From: Methylotenera oryzisoli
GTDB taxonomy: Bacteria; Pseudomonadota; Gammaproteobacteria; Burkholderiales; Methylophilaceae
Assembly (NCBI GenBank): GCA_945878695.1
Contig: CAMDXI010000003.1
Span: 27,243-91,242, forward strand
DNA: 64,000 nt
Direction of reading: 5' to 3'
The position numbers and the translations under genes were made by a program. This document shows, piece after piece, positions 42,860 to 53,445 of the stretch. The number at the start of each line of letters is the position of its first letter. Within the stretch, counting starts at the first letter, position 1. Under the pieces are notes generated by a model. The model was given only the letters and a program-made list of their open reading frames with translations, did no database searches and was not told where the DNA came from.

Positions 42860-44263
42860 GTGACGCAAAAAACAAGTGCATTGAATACTAAAAACACCAG
42901 CTGGTCCGGACGATTCAATGAGCCGGTGGCCGAGCTGGTAAAAAAATACACGGCCTCGATTGGTTTCGATTACCGATTGGCCGCTTACGATATTCAAGGC
43001 TCAATTGCGCACGCGCAAATGTTGGGTGCGCAAAAAATAATTAGCCAAGATGACGTTAAAGCCATAGAGCAAGGCTTGGCTGACATTGCAAAAGAAATTG
43101 AGGCCGGGCAGTTTGAGTGGCTCTTGGATTTAGAAGACGTGCACTTAAACATAGAGAAGCGCTTAACCGATAAAATTGGCGATGCAGGTAAGCGTTTACA
43201 CACCGGCAGAAGCCGTAACGACCAAGTGGCCACCGATGTTAGGTTATGGTTAAGGGCCAGCGCCGACCAAGTTGGCGCTGCTTTAAAAAAACTGCAATTG
43301 AGCTTATTGGATTTAGCCGAAGCACACTTTGATACCGTCATGCCCGGCTTCACGCATTTGCAAGTGGCGCAACCGGTAACCTTAGGCCACCACTTAATGG
43401 CCTACGTGGAAATGCTTAGCCGCGACGCACAACGTTTTGCCGATTGCCGTCGCCGCATTAATCGTTTGCCTTTGGGTGCCGCTGCGTTAGCCGGCACCAG
43501 CTACCCGATAGACCGCGAGTTGGTGGCGAAAAAATTAGGCTTTGATGGTGTGTGTGAAAACTCCTTGGATGCCGTGTCCGATCGGGATTTTGCCATCGAG
43601 TTTACCTTCGCGGCTTCCTTGGTCATGACGCATTTGTCGCGCTTGTCCGAAGAGCTGATTTTGTGGAGCTCACCGCGTTTTGCTTTCGTTGATATTGCCG
43701 ATCGCTTTTGCACCGGCTCGTCCATCATGCCGCAAAAAAAGAATCCCGATGTACCGGAATTGGTGCGCGGTAAAACCGGTCGTGTGTATGGGCATTTAAC
43801 CGCCTTGCTCACCTTAATGAAGGGTCAACCGCTGGCCTACAACAAAGATAACCAAGAAGACAAAGAGCCTTTATTTGATACCGTGGACACGCTATTGGTG
43901 ACACTGGAAATTTACGCCGACATGATGCGTGGCATCACCGTGAATAAAGACAACATGCGCCAAGCCGCCAGCGAAGGCTTTGCCACCGCCACCGATTTAG
44001 CCGATTACTTGGTAAAAAAAGGCATGCCGTTTAGGGATGCCCATGAAGTGGTGGCTTTGGCAGTGCGTTACGCCGTGGATAAAAAAGTCGATTTAAGCGA
44101 TTTGCCGTTGGCCACCTTGCAGCAATTCTCTAGCAGTATCAGTGATGACGTGTACGCGGTATTAACTTTAGAAGGCTCGCTCAATAGCCGCAATCACATC
44201 GGTGGCACGGCGCCTGTGCAAGTGAAAGCCGCCATTGCCAGAATGCGCACTGCACTAAAATAA
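42860..44263 (+). CDS. argH: Argininosuccinate lyase
   Basis: Last step of arginine synthesis, giving arginine and fumarate. From GTG at 42860, which has an AAGAGA ribosome site, it has 467 residues. TTG at 42836 is a less likely start. It shows [68 protein letters not shown] and the fumarase/lyase signature [16 protein letters not shown]. It converges on hemW with only 5 bp between stops. Confidence 0.96.
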   Translation: MTQKTSALNTKNTSWSGRFNEPVAELVKKYTASIGFDYRLAAYDIQGSIAHAQMLGAQKIISQDDVKAIEQGLADIAKEIEAGQFEWLLDLEDVHLNIEKRLTDKIGDAGKRLHTGRSRNDQVATDVRLWLRASADQVGAALKKLQLSLLDLAEAHFDTVMPGFTHLQVAQPVTLGHHLMAYVEMLSRDAQRFADCRRRINRLPLGAAALAGTSYPIDRELVAKKLGFDGVCENSLDAVSDRDFAIEFTFAASLVMTHLSRLSEELILWSSPRFAFVDIADRFCTGSSIMPQKKNPDVPELVRGKTGRVYGHLTALLTLMKGQPLAYNKDNQEDKEPLFDTVDTLLVTLEIYADMMRGITVNKDNMRQAASEGFATATDLADYLVKKGMPFRDAHEVVALAVRYAVDKKVDLSDLPLATLQQFSSSISDDVYAVLTLEGSLNSRNHIGGTAPVQVKAAIARMRTALK

Positions 44264-44268
44264 GCCGC

Positions 44269-45513
44269 TTAATTTAAAAACAATTCCAGCAAGTCGTTTA
44301 AAAAGCGTTGGCCCAGCAAGGTCGGTTTTAAGGTTTGGTTTTCCACCAGCAACAGGCCTTTGTCTTGGGCTTTTTTGATGGCATCACGCAGGCTGTCTAA
44401 GCTTAAGCCGCTGCGCGCTTGAAATAAATTGAGCGGCACGCCGTCTATTAAGCGCAGCGCGTTCATCATGAATTCAAAGCCCAATTCGTCTTTTTCAATG
44501 GCCCATTCCCGTTCAACCGCCTGGCAAGCCAAGGATTTTTCCATGTAGGCTTTAGGGTGCTTAGTCCGCACTTCCCGACCTATTTTGTCGTGGTAACTCA
44601 GCTTGCTGTGCGCGCCGGCTCCTATGCCTAAGTAATCCCCAAATTGCCAATAATTTAAATTGTGCCTAGCTTGTTTACCGGGCTTGGCAAAGGCCGAGGT
44701 TTCGTAATGGCCATAGCCGTGCTCGGCTAACAAGGCTTCGATGGCAATTTGCATTTCTGCACTGCTGTCGTCGTCTGGCAAACTGGGCGGCGTGCGGTAG
44801 AAAGGCGTATTGGGTTCCAAGCTTAAATGGTAAAAAGACAAATGGCTGGGCTGGAATTGCACGGCTTTTTGCGCATCTTGCATGGCTTGGGCCAAACTTT
44901 GCTTGGGCAAGCCGTACATCAAATCCAAATTCACCTGCTCAAAGGTTTGCATGGCCAAAGCAATCGCCGCCAAGGCTTGCTCGCTATCGTGTATGCGGCC
45001 TAAGGCTAGCAGATGGGCATCGTTAAAGCTTTGTATGCCTAGCGACAAGCGCGTCACACCGGCTTGTTTATACCCTATAAAATTTTCGGCATCGACCGTG
45101 CCGGGGTTGGCCTCTAGGGTGATTTCGGCATCGTATTCCAAGGGCGTGAGCATGCGCACCTGGCTTAAAATTCGGTCTATGCCCTCAGCAGAAAATAAGC
45201 TGGGCGTGCCGCCGCCAAAAAACACCGAGCCCACTTTGCGACCCCACACTTTGGGTGTCGCTAATTCCAAGTCGGCAATCAAGGCATCGATGTAAGCGCT
45301 TTCAGGAATGCCGTCGTTCTTATCGCGATGTTCATGCGAATTAAAATCGCAATAAGGGCATTTTTTGACGCACCAGGGAATGTGTATGTATAAGGAAAGC
45401 GGCGGTGGGTTGCTTAAGCCGGATAAGGTGGCTTCGCCGGCAAGCGGCGCGATCGTGTTGATGGGCTTGTTGGAGTAAGCCGTGTCGGCTTTTATGGGGA
45501 TGACTTTTTTAAT
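44269..45513 (-). CDS. hemW: Haem chaperone HemW (radical SAM), probable AUU start
   Basis: The radical SAM cluster motif IHIPWCVKKCPYCDFNSHEH (Cys48, Cys52, Cys55 from the proposed start) and VFFGGGTPSLFSAEGI identify HemW. The C-terminal winged helix follows. The frame runs open back to 45546 but has no ATG, GTG or TTG before the Cys motif. The first such codon, TTG at 45282, would delete the motif. ATT at 45513 lies 5 bp after the previous stop, with AAAGG 8-12 bp upstream, and gives 414 residues. Rare AUU initiation or coupling to the upstream gene is likely. A sequencing error is the alternative. Confidence 0.85.
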   Translation of the reverse strand: MKKVIPIKADTAYSNKPINTIAPLAGEATLSGLSNPPPLSLYIHIPWCVKKCPYCDFNSHEHRDKNDGIPESAYIDALIADLELATPKVWGRKVGSVFFGGGTPSLFSAEGIDRILSQVRMLTPLEYDAEITLEANPGTVDAENFIGYKQAGVTRLSLGIQSFNDAHLLALGRIHDSEQALAAIALAMQTFEQVNLDLMYGLPKQSLAQAMQDAQKAVQFQPSHLSFYHLSLEPNTPFYRTPPSLPDDDSSAEMQIAIEALLAEHGYGHYETSAFAKPGKQARHNLNYWQFGDYLGIGAGAHSKLSYHDKIGREVRTKHPKAYMEKSLACQAVEREWAIEKDELGFEFMMNALRLIDGVPLNLFQARSGLSLDSLRDAIKKAQDKGLLLVENQTLKPTLLGQRFLNDLLELFLN

Positions 45514-45518
45514 CTGGC

Positions 45519-45734
45519 TTACCTTTTGTAGGGATTGATTAAGGCATCAACCAGCGCATGCAAGGCGCTGCGCATTTGTGTTTCACTGACTTCCATGAGC
45601 AAACCGTCTTCCAAGGCATCTTGGGCGATTTGTTTGATCTCATCAAAATTTTCGTTCATGACTTTTATTTTTTCTGTGCAGGCCACGACGCTGTCGTCGT
45701 CGCGCAACCACTTAGGCCAAGTGCTCTTAGACAT
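45519..45734 (-). CDS. Small acidic protein of unknown function
   Basis: Has 71 residues and begins [17 protein letters not shown]. It is probably mostly helical, with an acidic middle (NENFDEIKQIAQDALEDGLLMEVSETQMR). It has no membrane segment or signal. I do not recognise the family. It is supported by an 8-bp overlap with rdgB, a 5-bp gap to hemW and good coding appearance, so it is part of rph-rdgB-orf-hemW. No function is proposed. Confidence 0.8.
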   Translation of the reverse strand: MSKSTWPKWLRDDDSVVACTEKIKVMNENFDEIKQIAQDALEDGLLMEVSETQMRSALHALVDALINPYKR

Positions 45735-46326
45735 GCTTAAGCCTCTCTAACTGCAACAGCAGTTTGGCCATGGCATGGCCGCGGTGACTGATGCGACTTT
45801 TGATTTCCAATGGCAATTCGGCCACGGTTTTACCGGTTTTGGCATCCAAGAAAAGCGGGTCGTAGCCAAAGCCATCTTGCCCACGAAATTCGCTCAATAT
45901 TTCGCCTGCCCAGCGGCCTTCCGCAATCAAGGGTTCGGGGTCGTCCGCATGGCGTACCAAGACGATGACGCAGTAAAAATGCGCCTGTCGATTTTTTTCA
46001 GCAGCCAGTACGCTCAGCAGTTTTTCGTTATTCGCTTGATCGGATTTTGGCTCGCCGGCATAGCGTGCGGAGAGCACGCCAGGTGCGCCTTGCAGCGCAT
46101 CCACGCACAAGCCAGAATCGTCCGCCAAGGCCGGCAGGCCGGTTTGTCGGCTGGCATGGCGCGCTTTGGCCAAGGCATTTTCTATGAAGGTGCAATGCGG
46201 TTCCTCGCACTCGCTCACATGGAGGTCGGCTTGCGCGACGATGTCTATGTTGAGCGGCGCCAGCAAGTGGGCAATTTCGCGTAACTTGCCTTTGTTGCCC
46301 GATGCAATGACGAGTTTGCTAAACAC
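45727..46326 (-). CDS. rdgB: XTP/dITP pyrophosphohydrolase (Ham1/RdgB)
   Basis: Removes deaminated purine nucleoside triphosphates. It has 199 residues. It shows [18 protein letters not shown], the acidic catalytic region [46 protein letters not shown] and [12 protein letters not shown]. The start is GTG at 46326, overlapping the rph stop by 8 bp. Confidence 0.96.
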   Translation of the reverse strand: MFSKLVIASGNKGKLREIAHLLAPLNIDIVAQADLHVSECEEPHCTFIENALAKARHASRQTGLPALADDSGLCVDALQGAPGVLSARYAGEPKSDQANNEKLLSVLAAEKNRQAHFYCVIVLVRHADDPEPLIAEGRWAGEILSEFRGQDGFGYDPLFLDAKTGKTVAELPLEIKSRISHRGHAMAKLLLQLERLKHV

Positions 46327-47047
46327 CTAGCGCTTCTTTTTGCTTGGCTAGCAGTTGCTTGATGCCGTGTGAGGCTAAGTCCAGCATGGCGTTCATGGCC
46401 TCGCGGCTAAACGGTTGGCCTTCTGCCGTGCCTTGCACTTCGACAAAGCCACCGTCGGCAGTCATCACCACGTTCATGTCGGTGTCGCAATCCGAATCTT
46501 CTAGGTAGTCTAAATCCAATACCGCTTGGTCTTGGTAGACGCCAACCGAAATGGCGGCCATGCCTTGGATGAGCGGACTTTCGCTGATGGCGCCGCTTTT
46601 TAATAAGGTGGCAATTGCATCGTGCAAGGCCACGTAGGCACCGGTGATGCTGGCCGTGCGGGTGCCGCCATCTGCTTGGATGACGTCGCAATCGATCTGT
46701 ATGCTGCGTTCGCCCAATTTTTCTAAATCAATAATGGCCCTGAGTGAACGGCCAATTAAGCGTTGAATTTCTTGGGTGCGACCAGACTGTTTGCCTTTGG
46801 CGGCTTCCCTGTCCATGCGGCTGCCAGTAGAACGAGGCAACATGCCGTATTCGGCCGTGACCCAACCTTGGCCTTTGCCCTTGAGGAAGCCAGGCACGCG
46901 CTCTTCCACGCTGGCCGTGCACAGCACATGGGTGTAACCAAATTTAACCAACACCGAGCCTTCGGCGTGCTTGGTGTAATGGCGAATAATGGCGACATCG
47001 CGTAATTGATTGTGAAGTCGGCCACTGGGCCGTTGATGGGTTTGCAT
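46319..47047 (-). CDS. rph: Ribonuclease PH
   Basis: Phosphorolytic 3' exonuclease for tRNA ends. It has 242 residues. [47 protein letters not shown] and the signature [18 protein letters not shown] are visible. AGGA precedes the ATG. It is the first gene of rph-rdgB-orf-hemW and divergent from yicC. Confidence 0.97.
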   Translation of the reverse strand: MQTHQRPSGRLHNQLRDVAIIRHYTKHAEGSVLVKFGYTHVLCTASVEERVPGFLKGKGQGWVTAEYGMLPRSTGSRMDREAAKGKQSGRTQEIQRLIGRSLRAIIDLEKLGERSIQIDCDVIQADGGTRTASITGAYVALHDAIATLLKSGAISESPLIQGMAAISVGVYQDQAVLDLDYLEDSDCDTDMNVVMTADGGFVEVQGTAEGQPFSREAMNAMLDLASHGIKQLLAKQKEALGV

Positions 47048-47145
47048 AGTTGTCTTCCTAATTAAGGGCTTTATTTTGGCATGAAATCAGCCGTATTTGA
47101 TAACATGGCACTAATTTTAATCGCATCACACTAGAAAGTGCCCCT

Positions 47146-48012
47146 ATGATTTTTAGCATGACAGGCTACGCCGCCCAAGAAAAAAGCTTGGATAACGCCA
47201 CCTTAATTTTGGAATTGCGCGCGGTAAACAGCCGCTATTTGGATTTGCATTTTAAGCTCGATGACAATTTGCGCAGCCTAGAACCGCTCATGCGTGAGCT
47301 GATAGGCGAGCAATTAAGCCGTGGCAAAATCGAATGCAAACTCAATTTAATGGCCCGCACTAACACGCTCCAAGCGGCGCAAATCGACCCAGCCATGTTG
47401 CAACAATTAGCGGCCATGCAAGCCGCCGCGCAACAGCATTTTCCGCAAAGTCGTGAGCTAAGCGTGGCCGACATTTTGCGTTGGCCAGGCGTACTCATTA
47501 GTGAAGCGGGGGTTGAAAGCAAGTTGGCGGAGGAGGTTAAGGCTGTGTTGCAAGAGGGCTTGCAAGCACTCAACGCCTCACGCGCGCGCGAAGGGGAAAA
47601 ACTCAAAGCCTTGATCTTAGAGCGCTTAGTGCAAATTGAGCGGCTAGTGGAAACCGTTAAACCTTTGCTGCCAACTTTAACGCAAGAATACCAAGCCAAG
47701 TTAGAGGCCAAATTAAACGACAGCTTAAAAAACCTGGACCCGGAAAGGTTGGCGCAAGAGTTGGTGTTGTTCGCCCAGCGCATTGATGTGGACGAAGAGC
47801 TAAGCAGATTGACCGCTCACATAAGCGAGGTAAAACGCATCCTCAATAGCGATGCGCCGGCCGGCAAACGCTTGGATTTTTTAATGCAAGAATTAAACCG
47901 CGAGGCCAATACCTTGGGCTCCAAATCGGTGGCGGTGGAAACCACAAAAGTCTCCATGGAATTGAAAGTCCTCATCGAGCAGATGCGCGAGCAAATTCAA
48001 AATATAGAATAA
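47146..48012 (+). CDS. yicC: YicC family endoribonuclease-like protein
   Basis: Has 288 residues. The N terminus MIFSMTGYAAQEKSLDNATLILELRAVNSRYLDLHFKL and the C terminus GKRLDFLMQELNREANTLGSKSVAVETTKVSMELKVLIEQMREQIQNIE are the two YicC domains. E. coli YicC has been linked to RNA decay and has RNase activity. It is divergent from rph and upstream of gmk, a widely conserved linkage. Confidence 0.94.
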   Translation: MIFSMTGYAAQEKSLDNATLILELRAVNSRYLDLHFKLDDNLRSLEPLMRELIGEQLSRGKIECKLNLMARTNTLQAAQIDPAMLQQLAAMQAAAQQHFPQSRELSVADILRWPGVLISEAGVESKLAEEVKAVLQEGLQALNASRAREGEKLKALILERLVQIERLVETVKPLLPTLTQEYQAKLEAKLNDSLKNLDPERLAQELVLFAQRIDVDEELSRLTAHISEVKRILNSDAPAGKRLDFLMQELNREANTLGSKSVAVETTKVSMELKVLIEQMREQIQNIE

Positions 48013-48098
48013 CCATCAGTATTCCTGGCGATGGTTCGTTTCGCTTAAATTCTCATACCTAAATATGTCATAATTAGCCAAACAGGACAGGATAAAGC

Positions 48099-48710
48099 AT
48101 GACCATGGATAACTTATTTATCATCACCGCGGCTTCTGGCGCAGGCAAAACCAGTTTAATTAAAGCCTTGCTGGCCAACGACCCGCAATTAAAGCTGTCC
48201 ATTTCTCACACCACGCGCAAGCCCAGGCCTAGCGAAATGGACGGGGTGGATTACCATTTTGTGGACGACGCCACCTTTATCAGCATGCTAGGTGAGGCCC
48301 AGTTTTTAGAAAGTGCGCTGGTGCACGAAGCGCGCTATGGCACCTCGCAAGCTGGGGTGGACCAGCAATTGGCCGCGGGCTTCGATGTGATTTTGGAAAT
48401 CGATTGGCAAGGCGCGGCACAAGTACGGCGTTTGTACCCGCAAGCCATCAGTATATTTATCTTGCCGCCATCGATAGAGACCTTAGAACAACGACTCAAT
48501 GGCCGTGGCCAAGATGCGGCCGAAGTCATCGCTAAGCGTGTGGCGGCAGCCCGCTCTGAAATGGCGCACGTGGGCGAGTTCGATTATGTTACAATTAACG
48601 ATAATTTCGATGTGGCCTTGCAAGACATAGCGGCCATATTTCGAGCAGAACGCTTGGTCGGTTCAATTCAAATGCAGCGGCATGCTGGTTTGATTAAAAC
48701 GCTCACTTAA
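48099..48710 (+). CDS. gmk: Guanylate kinase
   Basis: Phosphorylates GMP to GDP. It has 203 residues. The P-loop is [14 protein letters not shown], the GMP-binding region is [20 protein letters not shown], and [18 protein letters not shown] follows. ATG at 48105 is an alternative start. It is followed by rpoZ and the Rel/Spo gene, the usual gmk-rpoZ-spoT order. Confidence 0.97.
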   Translation: MTMDNLFIITAASGAGKTSLIKALLANDPQLKLSISHTTRKPRPSEMDGVDYHFVDDATFISMLGEAQFLESALVHEARYGTSQAGVDQQLAAGFDVILEIDWQGAAQVRRLYPQAISIFILPPSIETLEQRLNGRGQDAAEVIAKRVAAARSEMAHVGEFDYVTINDNFDVALQDIAAIFRAERLVGSIQMQRHAGLIKTLT

Positions 48711-48762
48711 TATCTTAAATTTCTGCCTGGCATTAGCCGGGCGCACAATAGGAAACACCACC

Positions 48763-48969
48763 ATGGCCCGCATTACTGTAGACGATTGTTTAGATCAAAT
48801 CCCTAACCGTTTTCAATTAACTTTAGTAGCAGCCTACCGTGCGCGCCAATTGCACAATGGTTCTGAACCATTGATCAATGTGCAAGGTTTGCGTGACAAG
48901 TCAACCGTGTTGGCCTTGCGTGAAATTGCTGCCGGTAAAGTGGGCGTGGAAATTTTAACTCGCGTTTAA
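48763..48969 (+). CDS. rpoZ: RNA polymerase omega subunit
   Basis: Has 68 residues and begins [30 protein letters not shown], with the conserved [17 protein letters not shown]. It helps RNA polymerase assembly and in proteobacteria forms part of a ppGpp site. It lies between gmk and the ppGpp synthetase/hydrolase gene. Confidence 0.96.
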   Translation: MARITVDDCLDQIPNRFQLTLVAAYRARQLHNGSEPLINVQGLRDKSTVLALREIAAGKVGVEILTRV

Positions 48970-48996
48970 TTTCCCTGCCTAGGCGGTGACCTACTC

Positions 48997-51276
48997 ATGC
49001 CTAAACCGGCTACTGCACACAAAACCGCATCGTCAAGTACGCATGCCAATCCACTCGCTGCCGATTCGCTGTTACCCGCAGACCGTGACGATTCAGCCTT
49101 AAGCTTACGCTTAAAACACTACCTTAAATCCGAAGACATCACCCAGATTTGGGAGGCATACCGTTATGCCGACCAAGCCCATCAGGGCGTGGTGCGTAAA
49201 ACCGGTGAGCCTTACATTAGCCACCCGGTGTCGGTGGCCTGCATTTTGGCCGATATGCACATGGATTTGCCCACCATCATGGCGGCCTTGTTGCATGACG
49301 TGGTGGAAGACACCGACATCAGCACCGACGACATCAAAGAAAAGTTTGGTCAGCAAGTGGCCGAATTGGTGGATGGCGTGACCAAGTTGGACAAAATCGA
49401 ATTTCAAAGTGCCAGCGTGGCGCAAGCGGAAAACTTCCGCAAAATGCTCTTGGCCATGTCGCAAGACGTGCGCGTGATTTTAGTGAAATTGGCCGATAGA
49501 TTGCATAACATGCAAACGCTGGAGGCCATGCGGCCGGACAAACAAAAGCTAATCGCCAAAGAAACCTTGGATATCTACGCGCCGATTGCCAATCGCTTGG
49601 GCCTAAACGAGATTTACCAAGAGCTGGAAGACCTGAGTTTTAAATACATCCACCCCATGCGTTACAACGCTATTGCTAACGCGGTGAAAGCGGCCCGTGG
49701 CAACCGCAAAGAAGTGGTCAGCAAGATACTGGAATCGATTAAACATCAGCTTGTTGGCATGAAAATTGAGGCTGAAGTGTCGGGCCGAGAAAAGCATCTT
49801 TACAGCATTTACAAGAAGATGAGTGGCAAAACGACCGCTTTTTCGCAAATTTACGACATTTACGGTTTTCGCGTGGTGGTTAAAGACTTGGTCGGTTGTT
49901 ACGTGACTTTAGGCGCGCTGCATGGTTTGTATAAACCCATCACCAGCAAATTCAAAGACTACATTGCTATCCCCAAGGCCAACGGCTACCAATCTTTGCA
50001 CACCACTTTATTAGGCCCGTTTGGTACGCCTATAGAAGTGCAAATACGCAGTGCCGAAATGCACAACATTGCCGCTGCCGGCGTGGCCGCCCATTGGTTG
50101 TATAAATCCAGTGATGCGCAGTTAACGGCCTTGCAGCAAAAAACCCACCAATGGCTGCAGCGCTTGTTGGAAATTCAAAGTGACAGTGCCGATTCGCTGG
50201 ATTTCCTCGAGCATTTGAAGATCGATCTGTTCCCAGATGAAGTCTACGTGTTTACCCCTAAAGGTAAAATTTTAGCTTTGCCTAAAGGCGCGACGGCAGT
50301 CGACTTTGCCTACGCCGTGCACTCTGGCATAGGCAATAGCTGCGTGGCAGTGAGGATTAATCAAGATTTGGCGCCGCTGCGCACGGAATTGCATAACGGC
50401 GATCACGTGGAAATCATCACCGGTTCCTTGGCCAAACCCAATCCGGCTTGGCTCAATTATGTGGTGACCGGTCGCGCCAGAGCGCACATACGGCATTACC
50501 TGAAATCGCAACACTCCACCGAGTCCGCGCACCTTGGCGAACGCATGCTGAATCAAGCGTTGCGCGCCATGCACATAGAGCCGGATCAAATTACCGAAGC
50601 GCATTGGCAAAAACTGATACGCGATTACGGCCTGAAAAAGAAATCGGAAATACTGACCGACATAGGCTTAGGCAAACGGCAAAATGTCATGGTGGCCCAT
50701 CAGTTATTGGCCATGGGCGAGATATTGGAAGAAAGCCCTGAAGGCGGCATAGGTAAGTTCTTGGGCAAAATTTTCCGTAAACCCAGCAAGCCTTTGGATA
50801 CCATCACCATACGCGGATCAGAGGGCATGGCGGTGCAGTTTGCCCCGTGTTGCCGCCCTATACCGGGTGACCCAATATTGGGTTTTATTAATAAGGACAA
50901 GGGCTTGGTGGTGCACACCCACGATTGCCCGGCCATACGTAAATTCCGTTTGGATCCAGAAAAGTGGCTGGACGTGGAGTGGGAGCCGGACAGCGAGCAT
51001 TTGTATAAAGCCAACTTGAATTTAACCGTGGCTAACCAACCGGGCATGCTGGCTAAAATTGCCAGCGGCATAGCCGACGCCGGCTCCAATATTGACAACG
51101 TCAGCGTGGAAGAGTCGGATGGCAGCAGTTACACTAACCTTTACTTTACCGTGCAAGTAAAAAATCGGATTCATTTGGCTGAGCTCATGCGCGGTTTACG
51201 AAAAATTCCCGATGTGGTGCGCATCAATCGAAGCAAGGGCAACCCAGCGACGCACGATGGTAAATCCGTCAGCTAA
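48997..51276 (+). CDS. spoT: Bifunctional (p)ppGpp synthetase/hydrolase (SpoT/Rel type)
   Basis: Has 759 residues. The HD hydrolase domain keeps YISHPVSVACILADMHMD and HDVVEDTD (His100, Asp101, Glu104-Asp105), so it is likely active. The synthetase region has GREKHLYSIYKKM, YDIYGFRVVV and EVQIRSAEMH. TGS (DEVYVFTPKGKILALPKGATAVDFAYAVHSGIG) and the C-terminal zinc-finger and ACT domains (SNIDNVSVEESDGSSYTNLYFTVQVKN) follow. No relA is in the window. Confidence 0.95.
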   Translation: MPKPATAHKTASSSTHANPLAADSLLPADRDDSALSLRLKHYLKSEDITQIWEAYRYADQAHQGVVRKTGEPYISHPVSVACILADMHMDLPTIMAALLHDVVEDTDISTDDIKEKFGQQVAELVDGVTKLDKIEFQSASVAQAENFRKMLLAMSQDVRVILVKLADRLHNMQTLEAMRPDKQKLIAKETLDIYAPIANRLGLNEIYQELEDLSFKYIHPMRYNAIANAVKAARGNRKEVVSKILESIKHQLVGMKIEAEVSGREKHLYSIYKKMSGKTTAFSQIYDIYGFRVVVKDLVGCYVTLGALHGLYKPITSKFKDYIAIPKANGYQSLHTTLLGPFGTPIEVQIRSAEMHNIAAAGVAAHWLYKSSDAQLTALQQKTHQWLQRLLEIQSDSADSLDFLEHLKIDLFPDEVYVFTPKGKILALPKGATAVDFAYAVHSGIGNSCVAVRINQDLAPLRTELHNGDHVEIITGSLAKPNPAWLNYVVTGRARAHIRHYLKSQHSTESAHLGERMLNQALRAMHIEPDQITEAHWQKLIRDYGLKKKSEILTDIGLGKRQNVMVAHQLLAMGEILEESPEGGIGKFLGKIFRKPSKPLDTITIRGSEGMAVQFAPCCRPIPGDPILGFINKDKGLVVHTHDCPAIRKFRLDPEKWLDVEWEPDSEHLYKANLNLTVANQPGMLAKIASGIADAGSNIDNVSVEESDGSSYTNLYFTVQVKNRIHLAELMRGLRKIPDVVRINRSKGNPATHDGKSVS

Positions 51277-51311
51277 TTGGCTTTGGCCACTTGTTTTAGA
51301 CGCCGTTTTTT

Positions 51312-53351
51312 ATGACCCCACTTAGCGCCATCTCCGCCTACAGCAAGCCTCTTATTAGCAACTTAAGCAAACTCGGCATTCAGTCTGTGCAGGGTTTGTT
51401 ATTGCATTTGCCGCTGCGCTATATAGACGAAACCCACCTCACGGCCGTGCGGGATTTACGCGTGGGTGAATCGGTGCAAGTGGAAGGTGAGATTGTGCAT
51501 GCCGAAGTCAGTTACAAACCAAGAAAAGCCTTGATGGCCAGATTGGAAGACGCCAGCGGTCAACTCACTTTGCGTTTTTTGCATTTTTACCCCAGCCAAA
51601 TAGCCGCCTTAAAAGTGGGGAAAAAACTGCGGGTGTATGGCGAAGTGCGCAGCGGTTTCTTTGGTTACGAAATGGTGCACCCGAGCTGCAAGGCAGTGGG
51701 CGAAACCAGCGTCGTTGCACAAACCCTCACACCGGTTTACCCGACCGTCGCCGGCTTAAGTCAAGCCAGTTTGCGTAAAGCCATAGGCCTCGCCTTAAAG
51801 CAACAGGCATGGGCTGAGACGCTGCCTGCCAGTCTTTATCAAGCCTTAAATTTACCCAGTTTTGCTGACAGTTTGCAGGCCTTGCATAACCCGGCCGCCG
51901 ATGCCGATGTGGCGGCATTGTCGGATAAAACCACGCCGCAAAGTCGGCGCTTAGCCTTGGACGAATTGTTAGCGCAACAGCTGTCCATGCGCAAACATTA
52001 TGCGCGCCGCCGCAGTGTCGATGCGCCTAGGTTTATGCCATCCAAAAAATGGGTTTCGGCTTTACTCAAAAGTTTGCCCTTTGCCCTGACGGCAGCCCAA
52101 CAAAAAGTCGCCTTGGAAATTGAGCGTGACTTAACGCAGGCCCACCCTATGCAGCGCCTATTACAGGGCGACGTGGGCAGCGGTAAAACCATAGTGGCCT
52201 GCATGGCCGCCTTGCAAGCCATAGAAAACGGTTGGCAAGTGGCGCTGATGGCGCCCACGGAAATTTTGGCGGAACAACATTATCAAAAAATGCTGGGTTG
52301 GCTAAAGCCACTCGGCATACAAACTGCCTGGTTAACCGGCAGCCAATCAAAAAAAGACCGCGAGCTGGCCATGCAGGCTATCGCAAATGGCAGCGCGCAA
52401 TTGGCGGTGGGCACCCATGCCTTATTTCAAGAGGCGGTGCAATTTAAGCAATTAGGCTTGGCAATTATTGATGAACAACACCGTTTTGGCGTGCAGCAAC
52501 GCTTGGCTTTGCGGCAAAAAGGCCAGCCGGAACCGCATCAATTGATGATGACCGCCACGCCCATTCCGCGCACCTTATCCATGAGTTATTATGCGGATTT
52601 GGACGTGTCGGTGATAGACGAATTGCCGCCTGGGCGCACGCCCATCGTCACCAAATTAGTATCCGAAGCGCGCCGCGACGAAATTTTGCAGCGCGTTCGG
52701 GAATCATGCGCGCAAGGCCACCAAGCCTATTGGGTCTGCCCATTAATTGAAGAATCGGAAGCCTTGCAATTGGTTACCGCCAACGACACCTTCGCCTTGA
52801 TGCAAAGTATTTTCCCGGAACTGGCCATAGGCTTGGTGCACGGCCGACTTAAATCGGTTGAAAAACAGGCGGTCATGACCGAGTTTAGTGCCGGTCGCAT
52901 ACAACTACTGGTGGCCACCACCGTGGTGGAGGTGGGCGTGGACGTGCCCAACGCGAATTTAATGGTCATAGAGCATGCCGAACGCATGGGCTTGAGCCAA
53001 CTGCATCAACTGCGTGGCCGTGTCGGCCGAGGGGCGGCTAAAAGCACTTGCATATTGCTTTATCAAAACAAGCTATCAGAAATGGCCAGCGCCCGATTAA
53101 AAGTCATCTACGAGAGCAACGATGGGTTTGCCATCGCCCAGGCTGACCTTAATTTACGTGGCCCGGGCGAGTTTTTAGGTTTACGCCAAAGTGGGGTGCC
53201 CATGCTGAAAATAGCCGATTTGAATCGCGATGCCGATTTATTGGAATACGCCAAGTCGCAGGCCGAGGCCTTGTTAAACGACTACCCCAGTGCGGTGGAG
53301 CAGCACCTTGATCGCTGGTTAGGCCATGCCGATGAATTGGTTAAAGTCTAA
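51312..53351 (+). CDS. recG: ATP-dependent DNA helicase RecG
   Basis: Reverses stalled replication forks and processes Holliday junctions. It has 679 residues. The N-terminal wedge/OB domain is about 1-150. Helicase motif I is LQGDVGSGKTIVACMAAL, the DExH-type motif II is IIDEQHRFGVQQR and motif III is MTATPIPRTLSMSYYADLDVS. Motif VI is QLRGRVGRGAAKSTCILLY. It lies 35 bp after spoT, suggesting co-transcription. Confidence 0.97.
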   Translation: MTPLSAISAYSKPLISNLSKLGIQSVQGLLLHLPLRYIDETHLTAVRDLRVGESVQVEGEIVHAEVSYKPRKALMARLEDASGQLTLRFLHFYPSQIAALKVGKKLRVYGEVRSGFFGYEMVHPSCKAVGETSVVAQTLTPVYPTVAGLSQASLRKAIGLALKQQAWAETLPASLYQALNLPSFADSLQALHNPAADADVAALSDKTTPQSRRLALDELLAQQLSMRKHYARRRSVDAPRFMPSKKWVSALLKSLPFALTAAQQKVALEIERDLTQAHPMQRLLQGDVGSGKTIVACMAALQAIENGWQVALMAPTEILAEQHYQKMLGWLKPLGIQTAWLTGSQSKKDRELAMQAIANGSAQLAVGTHALFQEAVQFKQLGLAIIDEQHRFGVQQRLALRQKGQPEPHQLMMTATPIPRTLSMSYYADLDVSVIDELPPGRTPIVTKLVSEARRDEILQRVRESCAQGHQAYWVCPLIEESEALQLVTANDTFALMQSIFPELAIGLVHGRLKSVEKQAVMTEFSAGRIQLLVATTVVEVGVDVPNANLMVIEHAERMGLSQLHQLRGRVGRGAAKSTCILLYQNKLSEMASARLKVIYESNDGFAIAQADLNLRGPGEFLGLRQSGVPMLKIADLNRDADLLEYAKSQAEALLNDYPSAVEQHLDRWLGHADELVKV

Positions 53352-53445
53352 TCTCATGCGGGCTGTTTGCTTGCTGGTGTCGCGGCATTGCAGCGATTCT
53401 GTGTCATAATTTTTACCGTGCACCGTCTAACTTTCCAATCCCACC

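Noticed and set aside
44269..45282. hemW starting at TTG 45282 (337 residues)
   Set aside because: This start removes the radical SAM CxxxCxxC motif, which is intact in the same frame upstream.
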